From NCBI RefSeq assembly GCF_905475345.1, contig NC_066587.1, positions 10,097,070 through 10,161,069 on the forward strand: a stretch of 64,000 nt of DNA, written 5' to 3'. This stretch comes from Vespula vulgaris. Taxonomy: Eukaryota; Arthropoda; Insecta; Hymenoptera; Vespidae. Both the position numbers and the translations under genes were made by a program. Shown in pieces: positions 32,768 through 43,976 of the stretch. Within the stretch, counting starts at the first letter, position 1, and every line of letters starts with the position of its first letter. The notes under the pieces were generated by a model, which was not told where the DNA came from, made no database searches, and saw only the letters and a program-made list of their open reading frames with translations.

Positions 32768-33222
32768 CGAGCTCACCGCGGCACGCGCTCGCGTGTGCTA
32801 GCACACTGCGGCCCGCACTGGCGTTTTTCGAACTCACCGCGGCCCGCGTTGGTGTGTGCGAGCTCACTGCGGCCCACGCTCGCGTGTGCGAGCTCACCGC
32901 GGACCGCGCTCGCGTGTGCGAGATCACCGCGGTCCGCGCTCGCGTGCGCGAGCTCACCGCGGCCCGCGCCGGCGATTTCCGAGCTCACCGCGCCCCGCGC
33001 GCGAGCGCGCGAGCTCACCGCGGCCAGCGACGGCGTATTTCAAGCTCACCGCGGCCCGCGGTGGCGTGTACGATCTCACCGCGGGCCGCGCTGGCGTGTG
33101 CAAGCTCACCGCGACCCGAATTGGCGTTTTTCGAGCTCACCGCGGCCCGCGCTCAGGTGTGCGGGCTCACCGCGGCACGCGCTCGCGTGTGCTAGCTCAC
33201 CGCGGCCCGCGCTGGCGTGTGC
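32768..33222. repeat. Cassette P, copy 4
   Basis: Canonical P, 971 bp after copy 3, identical to it apart from GTGTGCAAG in place of GTGTTCAAG. Confidence 0.92.
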
Positions 33223-33862
33223 GAGCTCACCGCGCCCCCCGCGCGCGCGCGCGAGCCCCCCGCGGCCCGCGCCGGCGATTTCCGAGCTCACCGCGCCCCG
33301 CGCGCGCGCGCGCGAGCTGCCCGCGGCCCACGCCGGCGATTTCCGAGCTCACCGCGCCCCGCGCGCGCGCGCGCGAGCTCCCCGCGGCCCGTGCCGGCGA
33401 TTTTCGAGCTCATCGCGCCCCGCGCGCGCGCGCGCGAGCTCCCCGCGGCCCGCGCCGGCGATTTCCGAGCTCACCGCGCCCCGCGCGCGCGCGCGCGAGC
33501 TCCCCGCGGCCCGCGCCGGCGATTTCCGAGCTCACCGCGCCCCGCGCGCGCGCGCGCGAGCTCACCGCGGCCCGCGCCGACGATTTCCGAGCTCACCGCG
33601 CCCCGCGCGCGCGCGCGCGAGCTCCCCGCGGCCCGCGCCGGCGATTTCCGAGCTCACCGCCTCCCGCGCTCGCGCGCGCGAATTCACCGCGGCCCGCGCC
33701 GGCGATTTCCGAGCTCACCGCGGCCCGCGCTGGTGTGTGCGATCGCACCGCGGCCCGCGCTCGCGTGTGCGAGCTCACCGCGGCCAGGGCCGGCGATTTC
33801 CGAGCTCACCGCGCCCTGCGCGCGCACGCGCGAGCTCACCGCGGCCCGCGCCGGCGATTTCC
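33223..33862. repeat. Dimer run with an L monomer
   Basis: About six dimers followed by GCCGACGATTTCC, GCGAATTCACC, an L palindrome near 33738 and GCCAGGGCCGGCG. From about 33457 this segment starts the block that is repeated at offset about 9325 (42.78 kb onward). Confidence 0.92.
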
Positions 33863-34316
33863 GAGCTCACCGCGGCACGCGCTCGCGTGTGCTAGCACAC
33901 TGCGGCCCGCACTGGCGTTTTTCGAACTCACCGCGGCCCGCGTTGGTGTGTGCGAGCTCACTGCGGCCCACGCTCGCGTGTGCGAGCTCACCGCGGACCG
34001 CGCTCGCGTGTGCGAGATCACCGCGGTCCGCGCTCGCGTGCGCGAGCTCACCGCGGCCCGCGCCGGCGATTTCCGAGCTCACCGCGCCCCGCGCGCGAGC
34101 GCGCGAGCTCACCGCGGCCAGCGACGGCGTATTTCAAGCTCACCGCGGCCCGCGGTGGCGTGTACGATCTCACCGCGGGCCGCGCTGGCGTGTGCAAGCT
34201 CACCGCGACCCGAATTGGCGTTTTTCGAGCTCACCGCGGCCCGCGCTCAGGTGTGCGGGCTCACCGCGGCACGCGCTCGCGTGTGCTAGCTCACCGCGGC
34301 CCGCGCTGGCGTGTGC
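33863..34316. repeat. Cassette P, copy 5
   Basis: Canonical P, 1094 bp after copy 4 and third in a row. Its own copy lies 9325 bp downstream (43188-43641). Confidence 0.92.
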
Positions 34317-34651
34317 GAGCTCACCGCGCCCCACGCGCGCGCGCGCGAGCTCCCCGCGGCCCGCGCCGGCGATTTCCGAGCTCACCGCGCCCCGCGCGCG
34401 CGCGCACGAACTCACCGCGGACCGCACCGCCGATGTCCGAGCTCACCGCGGCCCGCGCTGGCTTGTGCGATCTCACAACGGCTCGCGCTCGCGTGAGCGA
34501 CCTCTCCGCGGCCCGCGCCAGCGATATCCGAGCTCACCGCGCCCCGCGCGCGCGCGCGCGAGCTCACCGCGGCCCGAGCCGGCGATTTCCGATATCACCG
34601 CGCCCCGCGCGCGCGCGCGCGAGCTCACCGCGGCCCGCGCCGGCGATTTCT
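34317..34651. repeat. Short dimer run with a K module
   Basis: K at about 34409-34535, with GCGCGCACGAAC before it and GATTTCCGATATCACC after. Ends with GATTTCTGAGC. The downstream copy at 43642-43976 has one dimer more before K and one fewer after. Confidence 0.91.
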
Positions 34652-37186
34652 GAGCTCACCGCGTCACGCGCTCGCGCGCGCGAACTCACCGGGGCCCGCG
34701 GCGGCGATTTCCGAGCTCACGGCGGCCTGCGCTGGTGTGTGCGATCGCACCACGGCCCGCGCTCGCGTGTGCGAGCTCACCGCGGCCCGCGCCGGCGATT
34801 TCCGAGCTCACCGCGCCCTGCGCGAGCGCGCGCGAGCTCACCGCGGCCCGCGCCGGCGATTTCCGAGCTCACCGCAGCACGCGCTCGCGTGTGCTAGCAC
34901 ACCGCGGCCCGCACTGGCGTTTTTCGAACTCACCGCGGCCCGCGTTGGTGTGTGCGAGCTCACTGCGGCCCACGCTCGCGTGTGCGAGCTCACCGCGGCC
35001 CGCGCTCGCGTGTGCGTGCTCACCGCGGCCCGCGCTCGCGTGTGCGAGCTCACCGCGTCCCGCGCGCGCGCGCGCGAGCTCACCGCGGCTCGCGCTGGCT
35101 TGTGCGAGCTCACCGCGAGCCGCACTGTCGTTTTTCGATCTCACAGCGGCCCGCGCTCAGGTTTGCGTGCCCACCGCGGCCCGCGCTTGCGTTTGCGAAC
35201 TCACCGCGGCCCGTGCTCGCGTGTGCGAGCTCACCGCAGCCCTCGCTGGCGTTTTTCGAGCTCACCGCGGCCCGCTCTGGCGTGTGGGATCTCACCGCGG
35301 CCCGCGCTCGCGTTTGCGAGCTCACCGCGGGCGGCGCCGGCGATTTCCGAGCTCACCGCGGCCCGCTCTCGCGTGTGCGAGCTCACCGCGGCCCGCGCTG
35401 TCGTGTGCGAGCTCACCGCGGCCCGCGCTGGCGTGTGGGATCTCACCGAGGCCCGCGCTCGCGTTTGCGAGCTCACCGCGGGCCGCGCCGGCGATTTCCG
35501 AGCTCACCGCGTCACGCGCTCGCGTGTGCTAGCACACCGCGGCCCGCACTGGCGTTTTTCGAACTCACCACGGCCCGCGTTGGTGTGTGCGAGCTCACTG
35601 CGGCCCACGCTCGCGTGTGCGAGCTCACCGCACCCCGCGCGCGCGCGCGCGAGCTCACCGCGGCTCGCGCTGGCTTGTGCGAGCTCACCGCGAGCCGCAC
35701 TGTCGTTTTTCGATCTCACAGCGGCGCGCGCTCAGGTTTGCGGGCTCACCGCGGCCCGCGCTTGCGTGTGCGAACTCACCGCGGCCCGCGCTGGCGTGTG
35801 CGAGCTTACAGCGGCCCGCGCCGGCGATTTCCGAGATCACCGCGCCCCGCGTGCGCTCGCGCGAACTCACCGCGGCCCGTACCGGCGATGTCCGAGCACA
35901 CCGCGTCCCGCGCGCGCGCGCGCGAGCTAACCGCGGCCCGCGCTCGCGTGTGCGAACTCACCGCGGCCCGCGCTGGCGTGTGGGATCTCACCGCGGCCCG
36001 CGCACGCGAGTGCGAGTTCTCCGCGGCCCGCGCCGGCGATTTCCGAGCTCACCGCGGCCCGCGCTCGCGTGTGCGTGCTCACCGCGGCCCGCGCTCGCGT
36101 GTGCGAGCTCACCGCGGTCCGCGCTCGCGTGCGCGAGCTCACCGCGGCCCGCGCCGGCGATTTCCGAGCTCACCGCGCCCCGCGCGCGCTTGCGCGAACT
36201 CACCGCGGTCCGCACCGGCGATGTCCGAGCTCACCGCGGCCCGCGCTGGCTTGTGCGATATCACCGCGGGCCGCGCTCGCGTGTGCGAGCTCACACCGGC
36301 CCGCGCCGGCGATTTCCTAGCTCACCGCGCCCCGCGCGCGCGCGCGCTAGCTCCCCGCGGCCCGCGCCAGCGATTTCCGAGCTCACCGCGCCCCGCGCGC
36401 GCGCTCACCGCGGCCAGCGACGGCGTTTTTCAAGCTCACCGCGGCCCGCGGTGGCGTGTGCGATCTCACCGCGGGCCGCGCTGGCGTGTGCAAGCTCACC
36501 GCGACCCGAATTGGCGTTTTTCGAGCTCACCGCGGCCCGCGCTCAGGTGTTAGGGCTCACCGCGGCACGCGCTCGCGTGTGCTAGCTCACCGCGGCCCGC
36601 GCTGGCGTTTTTCGAACTCACCGCGGCCCGCGCTCGCGTGTGCGAGCTCACAGCGGCCCGCGCTCGCGTGTGCGAGCTCACCGCGGCCCGCGCTGGCGTG
36701 TGCAAGCTCACCTCGGCCCGCGCTGTCGTGTGCGAGCTTACCGCGGCCCGCGCTGGGGTGCACGAGCTCTCCGCGGCCCGCGCCGGCGTTTTTCGAGCTC
36801 ACCGCGGCCCGCCCTCGCGTGTGCGAGCTCACAGCGGACGGCGCTTGCGTGTGCGAGCTCACCGCGGCCCGCGCTGGCGTTTTTCGAGCTCACCGCGGCC
36901 CGCGCTCGCGTGTGCGAGCTCACAGCGGCCCGCGCTCGCGTGTGCGAGCTCACCGCGGCCCGCGCTGGCGTGTGCAAGCTCACCTCGGCCCGCGCTGTCG
37001 TGTGCGAGCTTACCGCGGCCCGCGCTGGGGTGCACGAGCTCTCCGCGGCCCGCGCCGGCGTTTTTCGAGCTCACCGCGGCCCGCCCTCGCGTGTGCGAGC
37101 TCACAGCGGACGGCGCTTGCGTGTGCGAACTCACCGCGGCCCGCGCTCATGTGTGCGGGCTCACCGCGGCACGCCCTCGCGTGTGC
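34652..37186. repeat. Long diverged segment: L, two Q modules, cassette A (mid type, copy 7)
   Basis: L near 34743 (preceded by GCGGCCTGCG), Q near 34891, GCAGCCCTCGCTGG block, second Q near 35525, CCGTACCGGCG block, then A from about 36406. Inside A a 272 bp block of nine monomers is duplicated in tandem (about 36634-36905 and 36906-37177). Both copies carry the private GCTGGGGTGCACGAG. The GTGTGGGATATC monomer of A is missing after the second copy. Confidence 0.91.
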
Positions 37187-38306
37187 GAGCTCACCGCGCC
37201 CCACGCGCGCGCGCGCGAGCTCACCGCGGCCCGCGCCGGCGATTTCCGAGCTCACCGCGCCCCGCGCGCGCGCGCGCGAGCTCCCCGCGGCCCGCGCCGG
37301 CGATTTCCGAGCTCACCGCGCCCCGCGCGCGCGCGCGCGAGCTCCCCGCGGCCCGCGCCGGCGATTTCCGAGCTCACCGCGCCCCGCGCGCGCGCGCGCG
37401 AACTCACCGCTGACCGCACCGCCGATGTCCGAGCTCACCGCGGCCCGCGCTGGCCTGTGCGATCTCACAACGGCTCGCGCTCGCGTGAGCGACCTCTCCG
37501 CGGCCCGCGCCAGCGATATCCGAGCTCACCGCGCCCCGCGCGCGCGCGCGCGAGCTCACCGCGGCCCGAGCCGGCGATTTCCGAGCTCACCGCGCCCCGC
37601 GCGCGCGCGCGCGAGCTCACCGCGGCCCGCGCCGGCGATTTCTGAGCTCACCGCGTCCCGCGCTCGCGCGCGCGAACTCACCGGGGCCCGCGCCGGCGAT
37701 TTCCGAGCTCACCGCGGCCCGCGCTGGTGTGTGCGATCGCACCACGGCCCGCGCTCGCGTGTGCGTGCTCACCGCGGCCCGCGCCGGCGATTTCCGAGCT
37801 CACCGCGCCCTGCGCGAGCGCGCGCGAGCTCACCGCGGCCCGCGCCGGCGATTTCCGAGCTCACCGCGCCCCGCGCGCGCGCGCGCGAGCTCCCCGCGGC
37901 CCGCGCCGGCGATTTCCGAGCTCACCGCGCCCCGCGCGCGAGCTCCCCGCGGCCCGCGCCGGCGATTTCCGACCTCACCGCGCCCCGCGCGCGCGCGCGC
38001 GAGCTCCCCGCGGCCTGCGCCGGCGATTTCCGACCTCACCGCGCCCCGCGCGCGCGCGCGCGAGCTCCCCGCGGCCCGCGGCGGCGATTTCCGAGCTCAC
38101 CGCGCCCCGCGCGCGCGCGCGCGAGCTCCCCGCGGCCCGCGCCGGCGATTTCCGAGCTCACCGCGCCCCGCGCGCGTGCGCGCGAGCTGCCCGCGGCCCG
38201 CGCCGGCGATTTCCGAGCTCACCGCGCCCCGCGCGCGCGCGCGCGAGCTCCCCGCGGCCCGTGCCGGCGATTTTCGAGCTCCCCGCGGCCCGCGCCGGCG
38301 ATTTCC
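37187..38306. repeat. Dimer run with K and L
   Basis: K at about 37400-37525 with the GCTGACCGC variant and GGCCTGTGCG in place of GGCTTGTGCG. GATTTCTGAGC and L follow near 37736. About seven further dimers come next, one with a shortened CG tract near 37935 (GCGCGCGAGC) and one with GCGCGTGCGCGCG near 38172. Confidence 0.9.
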
Positions 38307-40356
38307 GAGCTCACCGCAGCACGCGCTCGCGTGTGCTAGCACACCGCGGCCCGCACTGGCGTTTTTCGAACTCACCGCGGCCCGCACTGGCGTTTTTCGA
38401 ACTCACCGCGGCCCGCGTTGGTGTGTGCGAGCTCACTGCGGCCCACGCTCGCGTGTGCGAGCTCACCGCGGCCCGCGCTCGCGTGTGCGTGCTCACCGCG
38501 GCCCGCGCTCGCGTGTGCGAGCTCACCGCGTCCCGCGCGCGCGCGCGCGAGCTCACCGCGGCTCGCGCTGGCTTGTGCGAGCTCACCGCGAGGCGCACTG
38601 TCGTTTTTCGATCTCACAGCGGCCGGCGCTCAGGTTTGCGTGCCCACCGCGGCCCGCGCTTGCGTGTGCGAACTCACCGCGGCCCGTGCTCGCGTGTGCG
38701 AGCTCACCGCAGCCCTCGCTGGCGTTTTTCGAGCTCACCGCGGCCCGCTTTGGCGTGTGGGATCTCACCGCGGCCCGCGCTCGCGTTTGCGAGCTCACCG
38801 CGGGCGGCGCCGGCGATTTCCGAGCTCACCGCGGCCCGCTCTCGCGTGTGCGAGCTTACCGCGGCCCGCGCTGTCGTGTGCGAGCTCACCGCGGCCCGCG
38901 CTGGCGTGTGGGATCTCACCGAGGCCCGCGCTCGCGTGTGCGAGCTCACAGCGGCCCGCGCGCGCGCGCGCGAGCTCACCGCGGGCCGCGCCGGCGATTT
39001 CCGAGCTCACCGCGTCACGCGCTCGCGTGTGCTAGCACACCGCGGCCCGCACTGGCGTTTTTCGAACTCACCACGGCCCGCGTTGGTGTGTGCGAGCTCA
39101 CTGCGGCCCACGCTCGCGTGTGCGAGCTCACCGCACCCCGCGCACGCGCGCGCGAGCTCACCGCGGCTCGCGCTGGCTTGTGCGAGCTCACCGCTAGCCG
39201 CACTGTCGTTTTCCGATCTCACAGCGGCCCGCGCTCAGGTTTGCGGGCTCACCGCGGCCCGCGCTTGCGTGTGCGAACTCACCGCGGCCCGCGCTGGCGT
39301 GTGCGAGCTCACAGCGGCCCGCGCCGGCGATTTCCGAGATCACCGCGCCCCGCGTGCGCTCGCGCGAACTCACCGCGGCCCGTACCGGCGATGTCCGAGC
39401 ACACCGCGTCCCGCGCGCGCGCGCGCGAGCTAACCGCGGCCCGCGCTCGCGTGTGCGAACTCACCGCGGCCCGCGCTGGCGTGTGGGATCTCACCGCGGC
39501 CCGCGCACGCGTGTGCGAGTTCTCCGCGGCCCGCGCCGGCGATTTCCGAGCTCACCGCGGCCCGCGCTCGCGTGTGCGTGCTCACCGCGGCCCGCGCTCG
39601 CGTGTGCGAGCTCACCGCGGTCCGCGCTCGCGTGCGCGAGCTCACACCGGCCCGCGCCGGCGATTTCCTAGCTCACCGCGCCCCGCGCGCGCGCGCGCTA
39701 GCTCCCCGCGGCCCGCGCCAGCGATTTCCGAGCTCACCGCGCCCCGCGCGCGCGCTCACCGCGGCCAGCGACGGCGTTTTTCAAGCTCACCGCGGCCCGC
39801 GGTGGCGTGTGCGATCTCACCGCGGGCCGCGCTGGCGTGTGCAAGCTCACCGCGACCCGAATTGGCGTTTTTCGAGCTCACCGCGGCCCGCGCTCAGGTG
39901 TTAGGGCTCACCGCGGCACGCGCTCGCGTGTGCTAGCTCACCGCGGCCCGCGCTGGCGTTTTTCGAACTCACCGCGGCCCGCGCTCGCGTGTGCGAGCTC
40001 ACAGCGGCCCGCGCTCGCGTGTGAGAGCTCACCGCGGCCCGCGCTGGCGTGTGCAAGCTCACCTCGGCCCGCGCTGTCGTGTGCGAGCTTACCGCGGCCC
40101 GCGCTGGCGTGCACGAGCTCTCCGCGGCCCGCGCCGGCGTTTTTCGAGCTCACCGCGGCCCGCCCTCGCGTGTGCGAGCTCACAGCGGACGGCGCTTGCG
40201 TGTGCGAGCTCACCGCGGCCCGCGCTGGCGTTTTTCGAGCTCACCGCGGCCCGCGCTGGCGTGTGGGATATCACCGCGGCCCGCGCTCGCGTGTGCGAAC
40301 TCACCGCGGCCCGCGCTCATGTGTGCGGGCTCACCGCGGCACGCCCTCGCGTGTGC
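38307..40356. repeat. Diverged segment: two Q modules and cassette A (mid type, copy 8)
   Basis: Q near 38332, followed by a tandem repeat of the CACTGGCGTTTTTCGAAC monomer (38350-38410). CGAGGCGCACTG, GCTTTGGCGTGTGGG, a second Q near 39029, the CCGTACCGGCG block, and cassette A from about 39757. In A, GTGTGAGAGC near 40021 replaces GTGTGCGAGC. About 38683-39507 recurs at 51820-52643 (offset 13137). Confidence 0.91.
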
Positions 40357-41240
40357 GAGCTCACCGCGCCCCACGCGCGCGCGCGCGAGCTCACCGCGGC
40401 CCGCGCCGGCGATTTCCGACCTCACCGCGTCCCGCGCGCGCGCGCGCGAGCTCCCCGCGGCCCGCGCCGGCGATTTCCGACCTCACCGCGCCCCGCGCGC
40501 GCGAGCGCGATCTCCCCGCGGCCCGCGCCGGCGATTTCCGAGCTCACCGCGCCCGGCGCGCGCGCGCGCGAGCTGCCCGCGGCCCGCGCCGGCGATTTCC
40601 GAGTTCACCGCGCCCCGCGCGCGCGCGCGCGTGCTCCCCGCGGCCCGTGCCGGCGATTTCCGAGCTCACCGCGCCCCGCGCGCGCGCGCGCGAGCTCCCC
40701 GCGGCCCGCGCCGGCGATTTCCGAGCTCACCGCGCCCCGCGCGCGCGCGCGCGAGCTCCCCGCGGCCCGCGCCGGCGATTTCCGAGCTCACCGCGCCCCG
40801 CGCGCGCGCGCGCGAGCTCCCCGCGGCCCGCGGCGGCGATTTCCGAGCTCACCGCGCCCCGCGCGCGCGCGCGCGAGCTCCCCGCGGCCCGCGCCGGCGA
40901 TTTCCGAGCTCACCGCGCCCCGCGCGGGCGCGCGCGAGCTGCCCGCGGCCCGCGCCGGCGATTTCCGAGCTCACCGCGCCCCGCGCGCGCGCGCGCGAGC
41001 TCCCCGCGGCCCGTGCCGCGATTTTCGAGCTCACCGCGCCCCGCGCGCGCGCGCGCGAGCTCCCCGCGGCCCGCGCCGGCGATTTCCGAGCTCACCGCGC
41101 CCCGCGCCGGCGATTTCCGAGCTCACCGCGCCCCGCGCGCGCGCGCGCGAGCTCCCCGCGGCCCGCGCCGGCGATTTCCGAGCTCACCGCGCCCTGCGCG
41201 CGCTCGCGCGAGCTCACCGCGGCCCGCGCCGGCGATTTCC
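40357..41240. repeat. 61 bp dimer run
   Basis: About fourteen dimers beginning with the series seen at 28325 (offset 12032 from the A cassette; GCGATCTCCCC near 40507). A one-base deletion (GTGCCGCGATTTTCG) lies near 41016. A collapsed CCCCGCGCCGGCG is near 41100. Confidence 0.92.
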
Positions 41241-41693
41241 GAGCTCACCGCGGCACGCGCTCGCGTGTGCTAGCACACTGCGGCCCGCACTGGCGTTTTT
41301 CGAACTCACCGCGGCCCGCGTTGGTGTGTGCGAGCTCACTGCGGCCCACGCTCGCGTGTGCGAGCTCACCGCGGACCGCGCTCGCGTGTGCGAGATCACC
41401 GCGGTCCGCGCTCGCGTGCGCGAGCTCACCGCGGCCCGCGCCGGCGATTTCCGAGCTCACCGCGCCCCGCGCGCGAGCGCGCGAGCTCACCGCGGCCAGC
41501 GACGGCGTATTTCAAGCTCACCGCGGCCCGCGGTGGCGTGTACGATCTCACCGCGGGCCGCGCTGGCGTGTGCAAGCTCACCGCGACCCGAATTGGCGTT
41601 TTTCGAGCTCACCGCGGCCCGCGCTCAGGTGTGCGGGCTCACCGCGGCACGCGCTCGCGTGTGCTAGCTCACCGCGGCCCGCGCTGGCGTGTG
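41241..41693. repeat. Cassette P, copy 6
   Basis: Canonical P, about 8472 bp after copy 4. It ends in GTGTGCGGGCTCACCGCGCC rather than GTGTGCGAGCTC. Confidence 0.92.
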
Positions 41694-42335
41694 CGGGCTC
41701 ACCGCGCCCCACGCGCGCGCGCGCGAGCTCCCCGCGGCCCGCGCCGGCGATTTCCGAGCTCACCGCGCCCCGCGCGCGCGCGCGCGAGCTGCCCGCGGCC
41801 CGCGCCGGCGATTTCCGAGCTCACCGCGCCCCGCGCGCGCGCGCGCGAGCTCCCCGCAGCCCGTGCCGGCGATTTTCGAGCTCACCGCGCCCCGCGCGCG
41901 CGCGCGCGAGCTCCCCGCGGCCCGCGCCGGCGATTTCCGAGCTCACCGCGCCCCGCGCCGGCGATTTCCGAGCTCACCGCGCCCCGCGCGCGCGCGCGCG
42001 AGCTCCCCGCGGCCCGCGCCGGAGATTTCCGAGCTCACCGCGCCCCGCGCGCGCGCGCGCGAGCTCCCCGCGGCCCGCGCCGGCGATTTCCGAGCTCACC
42101 GCGCCCCGCGCGCGCGCGCGCGAGCTCCCCGCGGCCCGCGCCGGCGATTTCCGAGCTCACCGCGCCCCGCGCGCGCGCGCGCGAGCTCCCCGCGGCCCGC
42201 GCCGGCGATTTCCGAGCTCACCGCGCCCCGCGCGCGCGCGCGCGAGCTCACCGCGGCCAGGGCCGGCGATTTCCGAGCTCACCGCGCCCTGCGCGCGCTC
42301 GCGCGAGCTCACCGCGGCCCGCGCCGGCGATTTCC
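41694..42335. repeat. 61 bp dimer run
   Basis: About ten dimers, with GCGCAGCCCGTGCC near 41855, GCGATTTTCGAG, a collapsed unit near 41950 and GCCGGAGATTTCC near 42020. Ends with GCCAGGGCCGGCG. Confidence 0.91.
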
Positions 42336-42748
42336 GAGCTCACCGCGGCACGCGCTCGCGTGTGCTAGCACACTGCGGCCCGCACTGGCGTTTTTCGAAC
42401 TCACCGCGGCCCGCGTTGGTGTGTGCGAGCTCACTGCGGCCCACGCTCGCGTGTGCGAGCTCACCGCGGACCGCGCTCGCGTGTGCGAGATCACCGCGGT
42501 CCGCGCTCGCGTGCGCGAGCTCACCGCGGCCCGCGCCGGCGATTTCCGAGCTCACCGCGCCCCGCGCGCGAGCGCGCGAGCTCACCGCGGCCAGCGACGG
42601 CGTATTTCAAGCTCACCGCGGCCCGCGGTGGCGTGTACGATCTCACCGCGGGCCGCGCTGGCGTGTGCAAGCTCACCGCGACCCGAATTGGCGTTTTTCG
42701 AGCTCACCGCGGCCCGCGCTCAGGTGTGCGGGCTCACCGCGGCACGCG
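42336..42748. repeat. Cassette P, copy 7, truncated at its end
   Basis: Normal P through GACCCGAATTGG and CAGGTGTGCGGG. It breaks inside the GCGGCACGCGC monomer and continues as GCCGGCGATTTCC dimers, so the CTAGCTC end is lost. The break is in register with the monomer. Confidence 0.91.
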
Positions 42749-43187
42749 CCGGCGATTTCCGAGCTCACCGCGCCCCGCGCCGGCGATTTCCGAGCTCACC
42801 GCGCCCCGCGCGCGCGCGCGCGAGCTCCCCGCGGCCCGCGCCGGCGATTTCCGAGCTCACCGCGCCCCGCGCGCGCGCGCGCGAGCTCACCGCGGCCCGC
42901 GCCGACGATTTCCGAGCTCACCGCGCCCCGCGCGCGCGCGCGCGAGCTCCCCGCGGCCCGCGCCGGCGATTTCCGAGCTCACCGCCTCCCGCGCTCGCGC
43001 GCGCGAATTCACCGCGGCCCGCGCCGGCGATTTCCGAGCTCACCGCGGCCCGCGCTGGTGTGTGCGATCGCACCGCGGCCCGCGCTCGCGTGTGCGAGCT
43101 CACCGCGGCCAGGGCCGGCGATTTCCGAGCTCACCGCGCCCTGCGCGCGCTCGCGCGAGCTCACCGCGGCCCGCGCCGGCGATTTCC
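42749..43187. repeat. Dimer run with an L monomer
   Basis: Four dimers including a collapsed CCCCGCGCCGGCG near 42775. GCCGACGATTTCC, GCGAATTCACC, L near 43068 and GCCAGGGCCGGCG follow. Copy of about 33457-33862 at offset 9325. Confidence 0.91.
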
Positions 43188-43641
43188 GAGCTCACCGCGG
43201 CACGCGCTCGCGTGTGCTAGCACACTGCGGCCCGCACTGGCGTTTTTCGAACTCACCGCGGCCCGCGTTGGTGTGTGCGAGCTCACTGCGGCCCACGCTC
43301 GCGTGTGCGAGCTCACCGCGGACCGCGCTCGCGTGTGCGAGATCACCGCGGTCCGCGCTCGCGTGCGCGAGCTCACCGCGGCCCGCGCCGGCGATTTCCG
43401 AGCTCACCGCGCCCCGCGCGCGAGCGCGCGAGCTCACCGCGGCCAGCGACGGCGTATTTCAAGCTCACCGCGGCCCGCGGTGGCGTGTACGATCTCACCG
43501 CGGGCCGCGCTGGCGTGTGCAAGCTCACCGCGACCCGAATTGGCGTTTTTCGAGCTCACCGCGGCCCGCGCTCAGGTGTGCGGGCTCACCGCGGCACGCG
43601 CTCGCGTGTGCTAGCTCACCGCGGCCCGCGCTGGCGTGTGC
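43188..43641. repeat. Cassette P, copy 8
   Basis: Canonical P, 852 bp after copy 7 and 9325 bp after copy 5. Confidence 0.92.
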
Positions 43642-43976
43642 GAGCTCACCGCGCCCCACGCGCGCGCGCGCGAGCTCCCCGCGGCCCGCGCCGGCGATTT
43701 CCGAGCTCACCGCGCCCCGCGCGCGCGCGCGCGAGCTCCCCGCGGCCCGCGCCGGCGATTTCCGAGCTCACCGCGCCCCGCGCGCGCGCGCACGAACTCA
43801 CCGCGGACCGCACCGCCGATGTCCGAGCTCACCGCGGCCCGCGCTGGCTTGTGCGATCTCACAACGGCTCGCGCTCGCGTGAGCGACCTCTCCGCGGCCC
43901 GCGCCAGCGATATCCGAGCTCACCGCGCCCCGCGCGCGCGCGCGCGAGCTCACCGCGGCCCGCGCCGGCGATTTCT
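43642..43976. repeat. Short dimer run with a K module
   Basis: K at about 43795-43915. Compared with 34317-34651 it has one additional 61 bp dimer before K and lacks the GAGCCGGCGATTTCCGATATC dimer after K, so the total length is unchanged. Confidence 0.91.
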
